Below are positions 11,175 through 23,666 of a DNA stretch of 64,000 bases, piece after piece (the first letter of the stretch is position 1; each line of letters starts with the position of its first letter). Origin of the DNA: Thozetella sp. PMI_491 (taxonomy: Eukaryota; Ascomycota; Sordariomycetes; Chaetosphaeriales; Chaetosphaeriaceae); assembly GCA_021432635.1 (NCBI GenBank), contig MU270094.1:1-64000 (forward strand), read 5' to 3'. The translations under genes and the position numbers were made by a program. The notes under the pieces are model-generated. The model saw only the letters and a list, made by a program, of their open reading frames with translations. It did no database searches and had not been told where the DNA came from.

Positions 11175-14100
11175 GGCCCGAAGATTGGTGAGGAGTGCTT
11201 CGGGGTGCGCCTTGGGGGATCAAGGCGCGAAGGGGGGGATGGGCAAGATATTAAAAAAAAATAAAAAAATACAGTAGTGGTAAAAAGTGAACGGGGGAAG
11301 GACAAGGCGGCGGCCTGTTGCTAATGTACGATCCGACAACCCGTCACTTAAGACCGGATCGTACGGTGTCTTGTTGCCACCGGTTCGCTAATCTCTGTGG
11401 CGTTGGGTGGGAGGAGAGGTGAGGAAAACCTGTCTGATCCGTAGGAGCGAGAGGGCGGCGGATTATGGGAGGAAGATGGGGTCGATAGACAGCGTGGGGA
11501 GCAAAGCCGCACAGGCACCTTGGCAGGCAAGGTAGGGTACGGAGTGTGCCTATCGGTGCGCGGAAGGCAGCCCTTTCGAGGAACTGATTGAGTAGAAGGG
11601 GGTGAAGGCAGAGACCAGGCAGAGGCGGGACTCTTTGTTCGTGGAGAGACTGGGGGGGGCGGGACCGCTTCTCTGTGCCTAGGAGGGGGACCCTGCGGGC
11701 GAAGAACAGGGAAGGAGACCAGTGGATCGCTGGAGGGCCGTTGCGAGAGAGAATATTGTCGGCCACTGAGGGGGAGACAGTCGGAAGGCAAAGCAGGTTA
11801 GGGTGGGCCAGCCGAGGAGGATGGCGACAAGGGCAACGGGGCAAGGGCCACGAGGGGGAGCAGCAGACAAGGAGAGTCTTGCGCCGTGTTGTTTCCTGCC
11901 GCGATCAGCAGCTGGGCCTCGCAAACGGGCGCTGTGAGTGGGCGAGGATCGCTGCGGAGTGTGCGGTCACGGGTAGGAGTGGTTTGAGCGGTATTGCTGG
12001 GGAAGGCGACGTGTCGATCGACCCGAGAGAACAGTCGGCCAATGTTTCCAACCTGAACGGGCTGCGGTAGGGGGAGAAAGCGGAGCCCCACACACCTAAA
12101 GAGGGGGGGGTCTCTGAATTTTGGGCTCTCAGTAATTCCCTTCAAAGGCAGACGGCAGACGGGGCTGGCACGGGGCGGCGAACAAGCGAGCCAAGTAGTG
12201 CGGCTGGTCGCGCGTCGTCGAAAGTCACCAGCGATGGTGCAAAGTCCGGGTTGGGAGAGAAAGGGGGGGTGAACCGGCAAACCCTTTTCGGAGAGGCTGT
12301 ACTATGGTAGGTCGTGTGTGGAGGTGGCCCAAAAGCCGCGCAGAAAAAAGAACCAGCTAGTTGGGTTAGTTGGGTTAGAGCGATGCAGACCCTGGGTGCA
12401 GAGCCCTCTCGTCCTCCCCCTCTCGTCGCACCGTGCCGGGATTCGGCGTCGCCTCTGGGAAAATGTGTCCTCAGGCAGCGGCCCCCTCTCGCCAAGTACG
12501 CAAATTGGGGATCGCCAACGGTGACGCCAGAGCGGAGGCCATTGGCTAACCCGAACAGGGATGTCGGCTCCGATGATGACATGGCTGTAAATCTTGAAAT
12601 GCCATCCAGCCGCCAGCAACATTGCACAAACTCCATATCAACAGGGGCATGGGAATCACCCTGCCCGCCGGCGCTGCAACCGCAAAACCCCAAGGTGTGC
12701 AGATTCTGCAGGCGTTCCCGGCGACGTTCCCGAGCGCCTCCCTCGCGCCGTTTCGCACCCCCCAAATGTACCCTCCAAGCCTACCCTCCACCACCGCCAG
12801 GGCCCATGCACCGTAGACCCATCCCGTCGTTGCGACCCTGGCCTGAGAGAATGGAGTTGGAAGGGGGCACGCCCGGGGGTAAAGCCCCCGGGGATTCGAT
12901 GCCATCGCTTCATGACTCGGAACCCCGGGTCGTTGAGACCAAGGAGAAGGAACCGAAAGAAAAGAAGCAAAAAGCAGTATAGGTGAAGGGATCCAAGCTT
13001 CACGATGCTCGAGCGTCCACCTCGGCCCCGCCTTCACCGCTCCTTCTTTCTTGTCTCGCTGCCGTGTGGCCGTTGGATGGCAGAGCAGCGAGTCACGCGC
13101 CGCCGGAGCCCGTGGGGCGGGAATAAGCTTCACAACAGAGTATTGGCAGTATTGGGATCCTACGGCCTTCGCTGCCAACTCTTTCCTTGCGTGTGCACCC
13201 ATCCTGCCTTGTTTATCCCGCAGCAGGCGGCTACTTCCCAGCCCGCGGGAAAGTGCGACCCCACACCATCTTACCTTATCCGGCCGACCAGGCGAGGACC
13301 CTGAGCCGGGCAGCCCCTTGCTTCCGCCTCCGTGATGCTTCTTTGCCCAGGACCCTGAATCACAAATACCATCGTGCCCACCAGCCCTTATGCGCGGCCG
13401 GCAACCCTACTTGATTCTGTCGCGGCGAGGACGAACGGGCAATTAGCGAGGGCGCGAACTCGTTCCCCCTTCGCTCCCCTGTGGCTTCTTTTTTGAGGGG
13501 GAGGCGGGCACGGGAAGCGTGACTTCGGGAGGGATCACGCCCTCGGAATGCCCATCCCGACGGCTTTGCTGACATAGCCCGGCCCCACATTGCAGACATC
13601 TTGACGCCGTACATTATGTCATTGATCAGCGGCTCTCCCCGGCGTGCCCACTCCCTGGTCCACCCATTGGCTTCCCAGGCACCTGTTGGTGCTGGAAGTT
13701 TGCACCAGATATGGCGATCTGCTTCGGAGTCGACGAGTTAGCGCCGCCCAACGATAATCTTACTCTCCCCCTTTCCCGGCGCATATCTGATTTCCGACGA
13801 TTTTCAACGCAAACACAGTCAAGATTCTTGCCGCGTTGTCGCATCATCATATGTAGCTTCATGGGCGGCCGGGTCGGCTTGGCAACTTGGGCGGCAGTGC
13901 GACCTGCCTGAGACGCTGCGGCAGCAGAGGGGGCTTTTTGAAAAAAGAGCCCGCGCATCCTGCATGCATACTGGAGTCAGTCTAGCGGAGCAAGTTTCCC
14001 TGGCGAGTCTGCCTTGGTGCCACCTCGCCGACCAGAATCCGCTGGTTGTCGTGGGCCGCTACTGCAGCGCCCGCGTACCTCAAGACATAGACGCGTTCAC

Positions 14101-16587
14101 GGAATCACGTCCGTCCACAGGCCGAGAGGCCTAGCAGCACCGGACCTGCATGTCTCGACCACTCCCTCTCGTTTAAGCTTGTCGCTAGTGGTTCCTGGGT
14201 CGGCGGTCCTCCCCGTCCACATCCGACTGAGAACGACTATGTTTCATCTCATATCGTGGACGAAACCTAAGTATAACCTCTCTCTCAAAGGTTGTTGCGT
14301 TGCCTGGTCGTGGCCCGGAAATAGGAATTTTCTGCACAGATCCGCCCTCGGACGCTCGAGTCAGGGGGGGGCCACGGAGGTCACGGAGGTCGAGACGGTG
14401 ATAATTGCCCACGCAGCCCCCTCTTCAAGCTCTTCGATCTGGCCATCCAATGCTGTAGCTGTGATGTTTGTGATGTTCGCCAACCCCCTGAAAACTTCTG
14501 ACAGCCATGACATAGCGATGATGATACTAGCCCAGCCGGCGCAGAGCAGCGACGTCACCCACACACGGGAACCCTTGTCATCCCCCGTGCCCCCTTGTGT
14601 AATCACTCATCTTTCTTCACCTGGGTCAAGGCTTAGGCCCACGGCAATCATTTTAATGCCTGAGGCAACTGCAGCCCCCCTGGTTGGGCATCACCAAAAC
14701 GATCGGCGCTCAGCCGACAGTGCAGAGTCGCAAGCATGAAGCACACTGTGTCGATCGCCTCCTGGGGTGTAATCTTGGTCCAATACCGTGCCCCGGGAGC
14801 CCAACCTTTTGCTTCGGTCAGACCCACGATCATCGCCTACTCTTCTTGGCAGATTCCAGGCGTTGACCTTTTCTGCCTTCACGCTGCCGCTGACTGGCCG
14901 CATAGACGTGTCAGCCGTCGTCGTGCATCCGCGGTGCTCCGGACGCTGCGAATAACGTCAATCTAGCGGTGGGGTTGCTCGATCACTCGTGGCGGCGGTG
15001 TCGGCGGTGTAACACAAGACGGCGGGAGCCTTGTTCCCGTCCCGGAACACGACTTTCCAGAAAGCGAGATGCGCGGGTGCTGCAGCTGCAGCTTTCCGAA
15101 TCGCCTTGCCGCGTGTAAGTCTCGGTTATCCGCACGTCGCGGGATAGTTAGCTGGTGTGCTCGCTCCACCTCGTCAATAGCACCGGCGACCGACATAGCG
15201 CTGTGGGGGTTTGCCTTTTGACTCCCCCGCGCCGTCCGCACACGAGGTGGTCATCGTTCCGACCTCCTCAGAATCGAAAGGATGACTTCGTCTCGGTAGG
15301 ACATGATTCGGGAACAGCATGAACCGTGCCTCTCGCCTGTCTATTCTCCTCATATTCGTTACAAGATACGCCAATGAGCGGCGCACAGCAAACCAGTTAT
15401 CCACACCTTCCTCGCAGGACGATACCGGACGCAGGCAGCGCTCGAGCGAGCGCATGTGTGTGGCACACCCTGCCTAGACTGCTAATCATGGGTACCAGAC
15501 GAGCTACGGCGCCATCCTTACCGAGATCGTCGGGTTGCCCTAGACAAATGCACCCATGGTCCTAGCCGGCTCCCGCCGATGCCGAGCTTCGCCTAGGTGT
15601 GTAAGGTAGTTTTAGAAACCAACACCGACACCAAAAATGGAGTGACTGATAACTGGATCGACGCAATCGAAGGTTGTCGGGAGGTTTTGCGTAGTCAGTC
15701 ACCCACCCGTGCACAAGTCGGTAAGATGCCGGCTTGCCGGTCTCCTTGTCAATGATTCGCACTAGTCGGTCTAGGTTGTCGCTCAAAAGCCCTCCGACAG
15801 CCGACTCTGCATCCCGTTTGGTCAATCATTGCTGCACAGCGGATAGGGCAGAGTCTACACTATGAATATCAAAGTCTTGCATGCTAGAGATAAGATATCA
15901 CCCATGTCAACCTTAGACCACTCCTCGTGGGTCCTCGCTTTCAATATTGAAAGTTTCTCGAAGGCGACACATATTCCAGTCAGGTCTGGATAGTTTCTGG
16001 TTGGGCAGCAATTGGCGGAACCTAAATATTCGTGTGTTGACATGTGAAAACAGAGGGAGCGTTCGCCGTCGCCGAAGGTTTCTTGCCGGCTATAATTCGC
16101 TAGGTAGTGCATTTCACGAGCAATTCTTATCTCTCGACTAGTACACGTGGTTCTGACTCCCCCATCCCTCAAGTCACTGAAGTATCTTCGTGCTTGTTCC
16201 CATGTGATTCTCCTATATACGCTACCATATCTACCCTTCTTCTATTATTCTTTCACGGAAGAGCGCTGGTGACAGGTGGGCCAACATGGCCTCTAGACAC
16301 ACCGTGGCTCACCTTAATTCTTTCACGGTGTCTAATTTTAGAAATCTGTCGGCACTTCAGCCGCGACTTGCTAGCGGACAATTGTGTAGATAATTACTCG
16401 GCGGGGGTCTAGTATTTTGCCGCTACCGAAACGCTATAATTGACAGCGGCAGATGGATTTCGGGATATTGGTCTTGATCTAGGAGCGCAGGGAAGTGATA
16501 GACACGGGTAGCGATGGATATCTGCAATGGGATAGCAGGATCTTCAGGATCTAAGAGCAATGAAGAGTAGCGAGTATCTCGTTCAAA
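11175..16587. other. 5.4-kb gene-poor region
   Basis: Long stretch between the SCOC-type gene (minus) and the DUF8021 gene (plus). From about 11400 to 13000 the minus strand is C/T-rich, as in promoters and leaders of many ascomycete housekeeping genes, so part may be a long 5' leader of the SCOC-type gene. An A-rich stretch lies at 11251-11270. Open frames exist on both strands (for example 12314-12982 plus, 14361-14606 minus, 15562-15825 minus, 15855-16172 minus), but none shows a family signature. From about 15850 the sequence becomes more AT-rich. Confidence 0.5.
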
Positions 16588-17412
16588 ATGCTCTTGTCCG
16601 TGAGGACAACATTCCTAGCCGCCCTAGCTAGCACTCGGGCGGCACCACTGGCAGGCTGCACCCGCGAACTGCTCCAAGCAGGCGCCGAAGCTTATATTGC
16701 TTCTCAGGGCACCGGGACTCTCGATACTCTCTTCAACGGCGCCGCATACCTTGAGAATAACAAGCCAATCGCCGTGAAGGCTGGCCTGCTAAGCAAGCCC
16801 ATGACGGCAGATCATGTGCGCCACCTGCTCGACACAACGCAGTGCGCGACATATTCCGAGGTCATAATCACTGATGCTAAGAACCCATACGTGATCGGCA
16901 CCCAGATCCGGTTCAACACGACCGCCGACGGTAAGCTCAAAGGCTTCAGCATCGACAGCATTGACACCACGACGGGGGACTGGCTGTTCAACGCGACCAA
17001 GTCGCTCTCCCTGGTCCAGGGTGAGGACTGGGCCCCGATCCCGGAGGGCAAGCGCGACTCCAGAGGCACTATCCAGCAGGCCGGCGACGCCTACCTGGAC
17101 CTGTGGGGGAACTCGAGTGCACAGGTTCCTTGGGGCACGCCCTGCGAGCGCATGGAGGGAAGCGCTTACACCGGGAAAGGGACTGCGGAGGACTCGTGCA
17201 ATGTGGGAATTCCGAGCGGCAAAAGCCCCCCGAACACGGATCGGAGGTACGTGGTCGACGAGACGATGGGGAGCGTGAACATTCTGTGCACATTCCAGAC
17301 CATGCGCAACGCTCCGGATAGCCATGAGCTGAGGCTCGTGGATGGGAAGCTCAGATACGTGCACACAATGACCGTGATGCGGAGGAATCAGACGATGAAT
17401 ACAGTCCGGTAG
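16588..17412 (+). CDS. Secreted DUF8021 protein
   Basis: Intronless 274-aa protein of a fungal secreted family (DUF8021) of unknown function. A hydrophobic signal peptide is visible at residues 1 to about 20 (MLLSVRTTFLAALASTRAAP). It is followed by the TRELLQAGAEAYIASQ helix and a mostly beta-type body containing an STTGDW-like segment (here TTTGDWLFN). Several cysteines (for example in CTREL, TQCATY, TPCERM, DSCNVG, ILCTF) probably form disulphides. The ATG at 16588 is preceded by an AAA context. Expected to be exported; no enzymatic motif is recognised. Confidence 0.82.
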   Translation: MLLSVRTTFLAALASTRAAPLAGCTRELLQAGAEAYIASQGTGTLDTLFNGAAYLENNKPIAVKAGLLSKPMTADHVRHLLDTTQCATYSEVIITDAKNPYVIGTQIRFNTTADGKLKGFSIDSIDTTTGDWLFNATKSLSLVQGEDWAPIPEGKRDSRGTIQQAGDAYLDLWGNSSAQVPWGTPCERMEGSAYTGKGTAEDSCNVGIPSGKSPPNTDRRYVVDETMGSVNILCTFQTMRNAPDSHELRLVDGKLRYVHTMTVMRRNQTMNTVR

Positions 17413-18474
17413 CTTCGTATCTTCTTAGCACTTAGCAGTGTATACTCGATCAGAGTACTCGTGATGGTTATTACAAGAACGGACTGAACGAATGTGACAT
17501 TTACATTTTTTGTGTTGCATCTGCCTAACTATCTATCTAGTTTTTAGTAATGATTTTCGCAACTCTCATTTATGCAGCCCGTGGTGTACAAGACTCTGGC
17601 CGAGAAAGGAAACAAGATACATCGCATTATGCTGTCGGTAGGTACTACTTTGATAGACCAAGTGAGATTCGCGTGCAATTGTGAGATTCGAGGAAGCTGG
17701 CGATCGAGGGTTTGCTGCCTACCCGTGGAGCTCAAGTTTTGCGCTGAGAGGATTCAGGGGGTGTCAACAAAGCTAAGCCTTTTGCGCCTCATGACAAACG
17801 TGCCGCAACTAGGCAGGTACCTAACTAAGTACGGCTGAACACTTTATTGGACAACACAACGGGTTAAGACGGGAATCACGCAACGCGTATCTACCTCTTT
17901 CAATAGACAGGATAGCCGTCTGGGTTGGCCAGCCTCGACAGCTTCAGGGCCGCCACAACATAAAAGCTGTGGCTCCACCCTGCCGTTCCGACCTAGCTTC
18001 TAGCCTGGAGCGCAGCGTCGTCTAATCGAAAATTGAAACCCGCCACGCCGGTCCATCGAGAGGTGACCTTTCCACCTTCGCCACCTGTGTGCTTATGCCC
18101 CATGTCGTACGGCCATATCCGCGGTATTGGGAGAGCCTTCGATTACTATTCTTTTAGCGCGCCGTTTCCATGAGCCGCCTGAATGACCCACTAATTCCCC
18201 TGCTAGTGCGGCCAGGCTCCGTCCTCTTCAAGAGGGCGGCGCAGCACGGGGCTAAGAAGGAAAGGTATCGCACAATAGAGCCCCCGGTCTCCCTGGCGGG
18301 ATATGTAATTGCCTCTGCTTACTCTCGTCAAAACAGCCAAAGCATGCAAAAATTTCTCGCCAGCATGAACTGATGTCCCCCTCGCCCTACAGACTCTCAC
18401 CGTGTTAGATATATAGGCAGTTCAACACATTAAATCATTTCGTTGCTTCCCTGGGCGCGGTACTGTTGTTCTCA
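17413..18474. other. Intergenic, no gene seen
   Basis: About 1.1 kb, AT-rich near 17430-17560. No supported gene; contains the leader of the DUF1624 gene. Confidence 0.5.
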
Positions 18475-20109
18475 ATGTCGCGCCAGCGGAAGCCACGCAC
18501 CGCTGCCATGCCACCCCAGCCTGACCCCGCGGTGGAGGAGACGAGCTTCGAGGCCGATGGATACACAACGCCGCAGCTGGAGGCGCAGCCCAGGTCCGGT
18601 GTTATCTCCGGCCGTGATGGGAACTCGGGCTACGGCACCGTTCCCGCGCCGGACGAACCAACCAACGGAGTGTCACAGCCTACCGAACAGCCAAAGTCGC
18701 CCGCCCGAGCAATCGCACCGGATCTGCTGCGGGGGCTTTTGATGATGCTTATGGCCCTCGACCACAACGCACTAGCGCTCAATGCCTGGTCGCAGAGCAC
18801 GGTGATCGTTTATGAGGACGACAGCGTCGTCGCGCACGAGTGGAACGTCCCGGTCGCGTTTGTGCTGAGAATCTTCACCGACCTCTGCGCCCCGGGCTTC
18901 ACCATGCTGCTCGGCATGGGCATCGTCTACTTTGGGCGGTCGCGTACCAACCAGGGCTGGTCTTCGCAGCGCATGGCTAGGCATTTTTTCATCCGCGGGT
19001 TGGTGCTCACAGCGGTGACGGTTGCGATAGGAGTCATAATGACGGCCGGGTCTATCTGGTTTTTCAACATTGTTCTCTTTGCCCTCGCGGTGGACTACAC
19101 CGTCGCCGGACTGTTGTGGCTAGCCATGTCGTGGACTGAGAAGACGCTCGCGGCGGTGCTCTTGAAAGTGCTGCCCGATGCAGATGAGGACGACCCTCGG
19201 GAACCGTTGATCCAACGGCGTGATGGTCTGGCGCAGCAGATTGCGCCGGACCGAAAGATCGTCAGAGCTGCTAACATATCATGGCACCTACACAACGCCG
19301 CGCTGCTGGTGCTCGGCGTGAACGCAATGTGGTGGAACATCTGGATGTCACCAACAGGGGGCCACTGCCGCCGCGAGGACACTCCCGATGGGGCGGCCTG
19401 GGCGAGTTTCCCTGCTAACAATTGGCTTCGCATCTGGTTCTATCCCGTCGAGGAGCCGGGCGTACTGTCGCGCTTCCCGCCGTTTGCGTGGCTGTCTTTC
19501 GCCATCCTTGGGCTGCTCTACGGCCGCATCGTGCTTGCGCGGTCGTGGAGCACTCGCCAGATTGTCCTAGGCAACTCCCTCGCCGGCCTAGCGTCCCTTG
19601 TCCTCTTCTCGCTGACTCGCGTCTTACGGTTCGGAAATCTCTCGGAGGACTGCTTACAGATGCCGGAACACCTGGCTCACCCTGGAGCAAACCAGTACCT
19701 CGCCTCCGTGTGGTCCTTCTTCTACCTTGTCAAGTATCCCCCGGACGTGGCGTTTGCCACCATGACCACGGGGGGCAACTTGATGCTGCTCGCGCTCTTC
19801 AGCGCTGTGCCTTCCCGCTTCGCGGTCCGCTGGGGCCACGTGCTCCAGGTGTTTGGGACGTCGGCCCTGTTCTTCTACGTCGTCCACCTCCCCGTCTTGT
19901 TCGGCTTCGGACGTCTCGCGAGAGCATGGCTGGCACACCCGACAGGACGCATCGACCCGCACACAGGCGAGGAAATGGTGGGAGTGGACTCGCTGTGGGG
20001 TTTCTTTGGGAACTGGCTCTTGTTGATGGTGGTAATGTACTTCCTCTGCAAGCACTATGGAGCTTTTAAGAGGACCAAGGGGCCGGACTCGTTATGGAGA
20101 TTCTTCTAA
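18475..20109 (+). CDS. DUF1624/HGSNAT-like multi-pass membrane protein
   Basis: Intronless 544-aa polytopic membrane protein related to the catalytic domain of heparan-alpha-glucosaminide N-acetyltransferase (DUF1624), which carries acetyl groups across a membrane. Residues 1 to about 80 are a soluble Pro/Ser-rich tail. The family signature DLLRGLLMMLMALDH begins near residue 83, followed by about ten hydrophobic helices (for example GFTMLLGMGIVYFG, FNIVLFALAVDYTVAGLLWL, FGTSALFFYVVHLPVLFGFG). The frame is open from 18466, but the first ATG is at 18475. Fungi lack heparan sulphate, so the true acceptor is unknown. The end GPDSLWRFF is complete. Confidence 0.85.
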   Translation: MSRQRKPRTAAMPPQPDPAVEETSFEADGYTTPQLEAQPRSGVISGRDGNSGYGTVPAPDEPTNGVSQPTEQPKSPARAIAPDLLRGLLMMLMALDHNALALNAWSQSTVIVYEDDSVVAHEWNVPVAFVLRIFTDLCAPGFTMLLGMGIVYFGRSRTNQGWSSQRMARHFFIRGLVLTAVTVAIGVIMTAGSIWFFNIVLFALAVDYTVAGLLWLAMSWTEKTLAAVLLKVLPDADEDDPREPLIQRRDGLAQQIAPDRKIVRAANISWHLHNAALLVLGVNAMWWNIWMSPTGGHCRREDTPDGAAWASFPANNWLRIWFYPVEEPGVLSRFPPFAWLSFAILGLLYGRIVLARSWSTRQIVLGNSLAGLASLVLFSLTRVLRFGNLSEDCLQMPEHLAHPGANQYLASVWSFFYLVKYPPDVAFATMTTGGNLMLLALFSAVPSRFAVRWGHVLQVFGTSALFFYVVHLPVLFGFGRLARAWLAHPTGRIDPHTGEEMVGVDSLWGFFGNWLLLMVVMYFLCKHYGAFKRTKGPDSLWRFF

Positions 20110-21451
20110 TTACCTCTCCGTTTATTGGGCGGCCGAGGCCCCTGGCTGATGCACCCCAGCTTCGCGTCCGGACCCCGGAGCGCTTCGAGCTGGCCACGCA
20201 ACGAATGGGACACCTGACAATGGACCTTGAGGCTTGGCTCTCAACGCGGTGGGCACGTCGAAACATTAGGCTCCGCGGGATGCTACTCTTAGATACCTAG
20301 TTACTGTGTAGATTTTCTTAACTTGAGACGAGCATGTGAAATACCGAATATCAGTTAGGGGAGCCTTCGGCGGAAGTGGACGAACGATATTGGTTGCTAT
20401 GTTATGCGTGAAAACTACTGGGGCTTGCTTCTGATGCTAATCCCGACGACGGGGAGTAGCGGATGTTGCCCTGCGACCCAAACAGCCGGGACCCCGTCAC
20501 GACGCCAGCTGGACTGGCTAGCGCCTCGGTGCATTAACGAAGGCGTTCACGTGGACTTAGTGTCAGCATTTTCAATATTTTCACGGAACTCGGAACGGTA
20601 GCTTGGTTCGGGGTGTGGAGAACGCCAAACAGGGGTAAACTGGACCAGCATCGCTGCCACCACTAGTGCCTGCTGTCCTCCGTCGGCGCTCTTAGCCTTC
20701 AGTCTTGCAAATCTAGCCTGAAAACCTGCCGAGGTATTGCGGGATTGGAACGAACTGGCGCCTTGTGGCCCTGACTGCCCAGACCTGTGCACCAATCTGG
20801 AAGCGCTGGACACGAGTCGTGCTTCCGAGACGTAGGTCTTAGATGCTCCGTAGCCTTGGCTGGCAAACCACCTAGCACCCGCCCTTCTGCTCGCAAAACT
20901 GCTATGAAAATAGTGGTGACTTGATCGACTGTATACTCTCTTTTTGGGAAGTAAATGGTGCTCCTTGCTCAATACAAACAATACCTGTGTCTCCTAAGCA
21001 CGAAAGCGAGGTGAGTCTCGAAAGACCCTCCCCACGCAACCGCTACTCCCGGCCCGGGCGGCGTACTCCTGTCGACGTCGCGGCGAGGGTGGCCCCCACT
21101 CGCTAGTCTGGCAAATCTGGGTTAGCTACTCCGTACTCCGTGTGTGCGGCCTGGCAGCTCCGGGGGCCTCGCCCACCTCCCGACCCCACAGAACCCACCA
21201 CTATGGGGGGGCGCGCGAGGGGACCCCAGATGGAGTAGCAGATTGGGTGGTAAGCTGTTCGGAATCTAGATATATAGATCAGACCGGGCAGCCCCCACGA
21301 CCTCTTCCGACACCCTGGGTCAAACAAGCAGTCGCCAACCAAATCGTCGTCGGAGGTCGTGTTCCTGTGCATTGGAATCTCTCAGACGAGCATTCAACCC
21401 TCTCTTTGGCGTCGCCTCCTCTCTGCCCGTGCATCATTTTCACCTGCCATT
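20110..21451. other. Intergenic, promoter of the MFS gene
   Basis: About 1.3 kb with no supported gene. A pyrimidine-rich leader precedes the start at 21452. Confidence 0.5.
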
Positions 21452-23201
21452 ATGGGCAAGCAGGCTGAACTCTCCGTGGGAGCGGAGCTTGCAGCGGTAC
21501 GCGGTCTTGTTCCGAGACGTGCCCGACCATGTGAGACTAGAAACTGACACCCGGACGCGACAGGCTCTTCCTCAGGATGCGAAGCCCTGGTACCGCACCC
21601 GGCATCTGGTGCTGCTCAATTTGGCCCTGCTGGTGCCATTGCTGTCGTCGGCGACCATTGGTTTCGATGGTGCGTGCAAACAGATACTTCCTCATCGCGT
21701 CTTGCCTGCCACCTAACTAACATGTTTCCACCGCAGGCGCCATGATGAACGGCCTGCAGACGCTCGTGCAATGGCGCAGCTACTTCGGCAACCCGTCGGC
21801 GCCCGTCCTCGGTGCCATGAACGCCATCTTCCCCATTGGCAAGATCGTCGGTATCCTCCCGTCCGCGTGGCTCGTCGACCGGTACGGCCGCAAGTCGTCT
21901 CTGTGGGTCGGCTTCATCTTTCTCATGATCGCCGCCGGACTCCAGGGCGGTAGCATCAACGTGGCCATGTTCATCGTCTCACGCTTCATCCTCGGCGCCG
22001 CCACCGCCTTCATCGCGCAGCCCTCGCCGATTCTCGTGACGGAGCTCGCGTACCCTACTCACCGTGGCAAGATCACTGCCATGTATCAGACCTTCTTCGT
22101 AGGTTTCTTTCTTTCCTCGGCAATGGCTAGATGGTTGACTAACTCGGCTCTGTGTAGTACTTCGGATCAATCTTTGCCGCGTGGTCGACATACGGTACCT
22201 TCCGACTGGACTCGAGCTGGAGCTGGCGAATCCCCTCCATCCTCCAGGCCGCCATCCCCTTCTTCCAGTTCCTAGCCCTCGCTTTTGTCCCCGAGAGCCC
22301 CAGGTGGCTTCTCGCCAACGGCAAGATCGAGCAGGCGCGTGAGATTCTCATCAAGTGGCATGCCGGAGGCGATCGCGACTCGGCGCTCGTCGTCTACGAG
22401 ATGCAGCAGATCGAGCAGAGCGTCATGCTCGAGTCCCAGGCCCGGGCCGAGACGTCGTACCTGGACCTAATCCGCACCGCTCCGAACCGCAAGCGAACCC
22501 TTATCGCTGCTATTGTCGGGTTCTTCGCCCAGTGGAATGGTGCCGGGGTTGTCTCGTACTACCTCACGCTGGTGCTCAACACGATCGGCATCAAGGAGAC
22601 CAAGGACCAGGCGCTCATCAACGGCCTTCTGCAGATCTTCAACTGGCTCTCTGCCATCTTCGCCGGCGCGCTTATGGTGGACCGCCTGGGTCGTCGCACG
22701 CTGTTCCTGACCTCGGTCGCCGGCATGCTGGTGTCATACATCATCTGGACCGCCCTCACGGCTTACTTCACGAGCACGCTCAACGCGACTGCCGGCAATG
22801 CTGTAGTCGCCTTCATCTTTATCTACTACTTCTTTTACGACATCGCGTTCGCGCCGCTCCTGCTGCTGTACCCGTGCGAGATCTTCGAGTATGGGCTCCG
22901 GGCGCGTGGCGTGGCCGTCACCTATAGCTCGACCTTCATCGGCCTCATCATCGGCCAGTTCGTGAACCCCATCGCCATGTCCGGAATCGGTTGGAAATAC
23001 TACATTGTATTCTGCTGCATCCTCGCTGTGCTCTGGCCAGTCATGTACTTCTTGTTCCCCGAGACCAAGGGCCGCACGCTGGAGGAGATTGCTGAGATTT
23101 TCGACGGCAAGAGCCGAAGGGTAGGCGAGATTGAGAAGATCGTCGAGACCGAGGCAGACCAGGTAGAGCACGCCAGGACGATACCTGATACTAAGGTATA
23201 A
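21452..23201 (+). CDS. MFS transporter, sugar porter family
   Basis: Twelve-helix H+-coupled transporter of the sugar porter family (hexose, lactose/cellodextrin or quinate type) in the plasma membrane. Exons 21452-21496, 21564-21669, 21737-22098, 22158-23201; 518 aa. The first exon is only 15 codons (MGKQAELSVGAELAA), as in many fungal lactose-permease-like proteins. Signatures: GFDGAMMNGLQTL in TM1; DRYGRKSSLW after TM2; VPESPRWLLANGK in the central loop; DRLGRRTLFL; and the terminal FPETKGRTLEEIAEIF. All four exons join in frame at GT...AG introns of about 60-67 nt. The substrate cannot be read from sequence. Its position beside gentisate genes and a beta-glucosidase suggests an aryl glucoside, sugar or aromatic acid. 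Confidence 0.92.
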
Positions 23202-23666
23202 CCTCCGTTTATAGGGAGAAATAAAGACTGAATGAATAAAATATTTATGCACGAGAAGAAAATCCCTAGCTCCAATGCGCTTGAATGTGGAATGTACCTT
23301 CCAGCCCATTATGGAGGCCTTCTTCCACAAACATCGTAGACAGCCGTTGCCGTAGTTGGTATTAGGATAAGAATCCTGTATAACACAACCAAGTGCAGCC
23401 TAAGTCCCTCCATACACGTGCCGCCTTGATATTTGTATTAGGTGGCTATCCGCTGAAGCTGTCACCAGGAGACTAAGCATGGCCGAAGAGTTATGCCAGT
23501 AGTGGTCAATAAAGCCTACGATGGGCTGATATGTACGTTACTAGTCTAATGTCGAGGGGTTTGCTTATATATCGTGATAATCGCCAAGTGTATCTCATAT
23601 GCCATCAAACTCGCTTATCTCACAGTGTCGCAAAACTATCTATAAAACAGAACACGTACTCCATCT
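23202..23666. other. Convergent intergenic region
   Basis: 3' regions of the MFS gene (plus) and gentisate dioxygenase gene (minus); AT-rich, no gene. Confidence 0.6.

Noticed and set aside
12314-12982. 222-codon plus-strand frame
   Set aside because: Basic, Pro/Arg-rich random-looking composition, no conserved segment, overlaps competing frames of similar length in other phases.
14361-14833. Two adjoining minus-strand frames with a hydrophobic stretch (SLLCAGWASIIIAMSWLSEV)
   Set aside because: Suggestive of a small membrane protein, but no splice path or family was found to join them; evidence too thin to call.
15562-16172. Minus-strand frames at 15562-15825 and 15855-16172
   Set aside because: Protein-like words but no recognisable domain and no clear intron linking them; could be a decayed gene.
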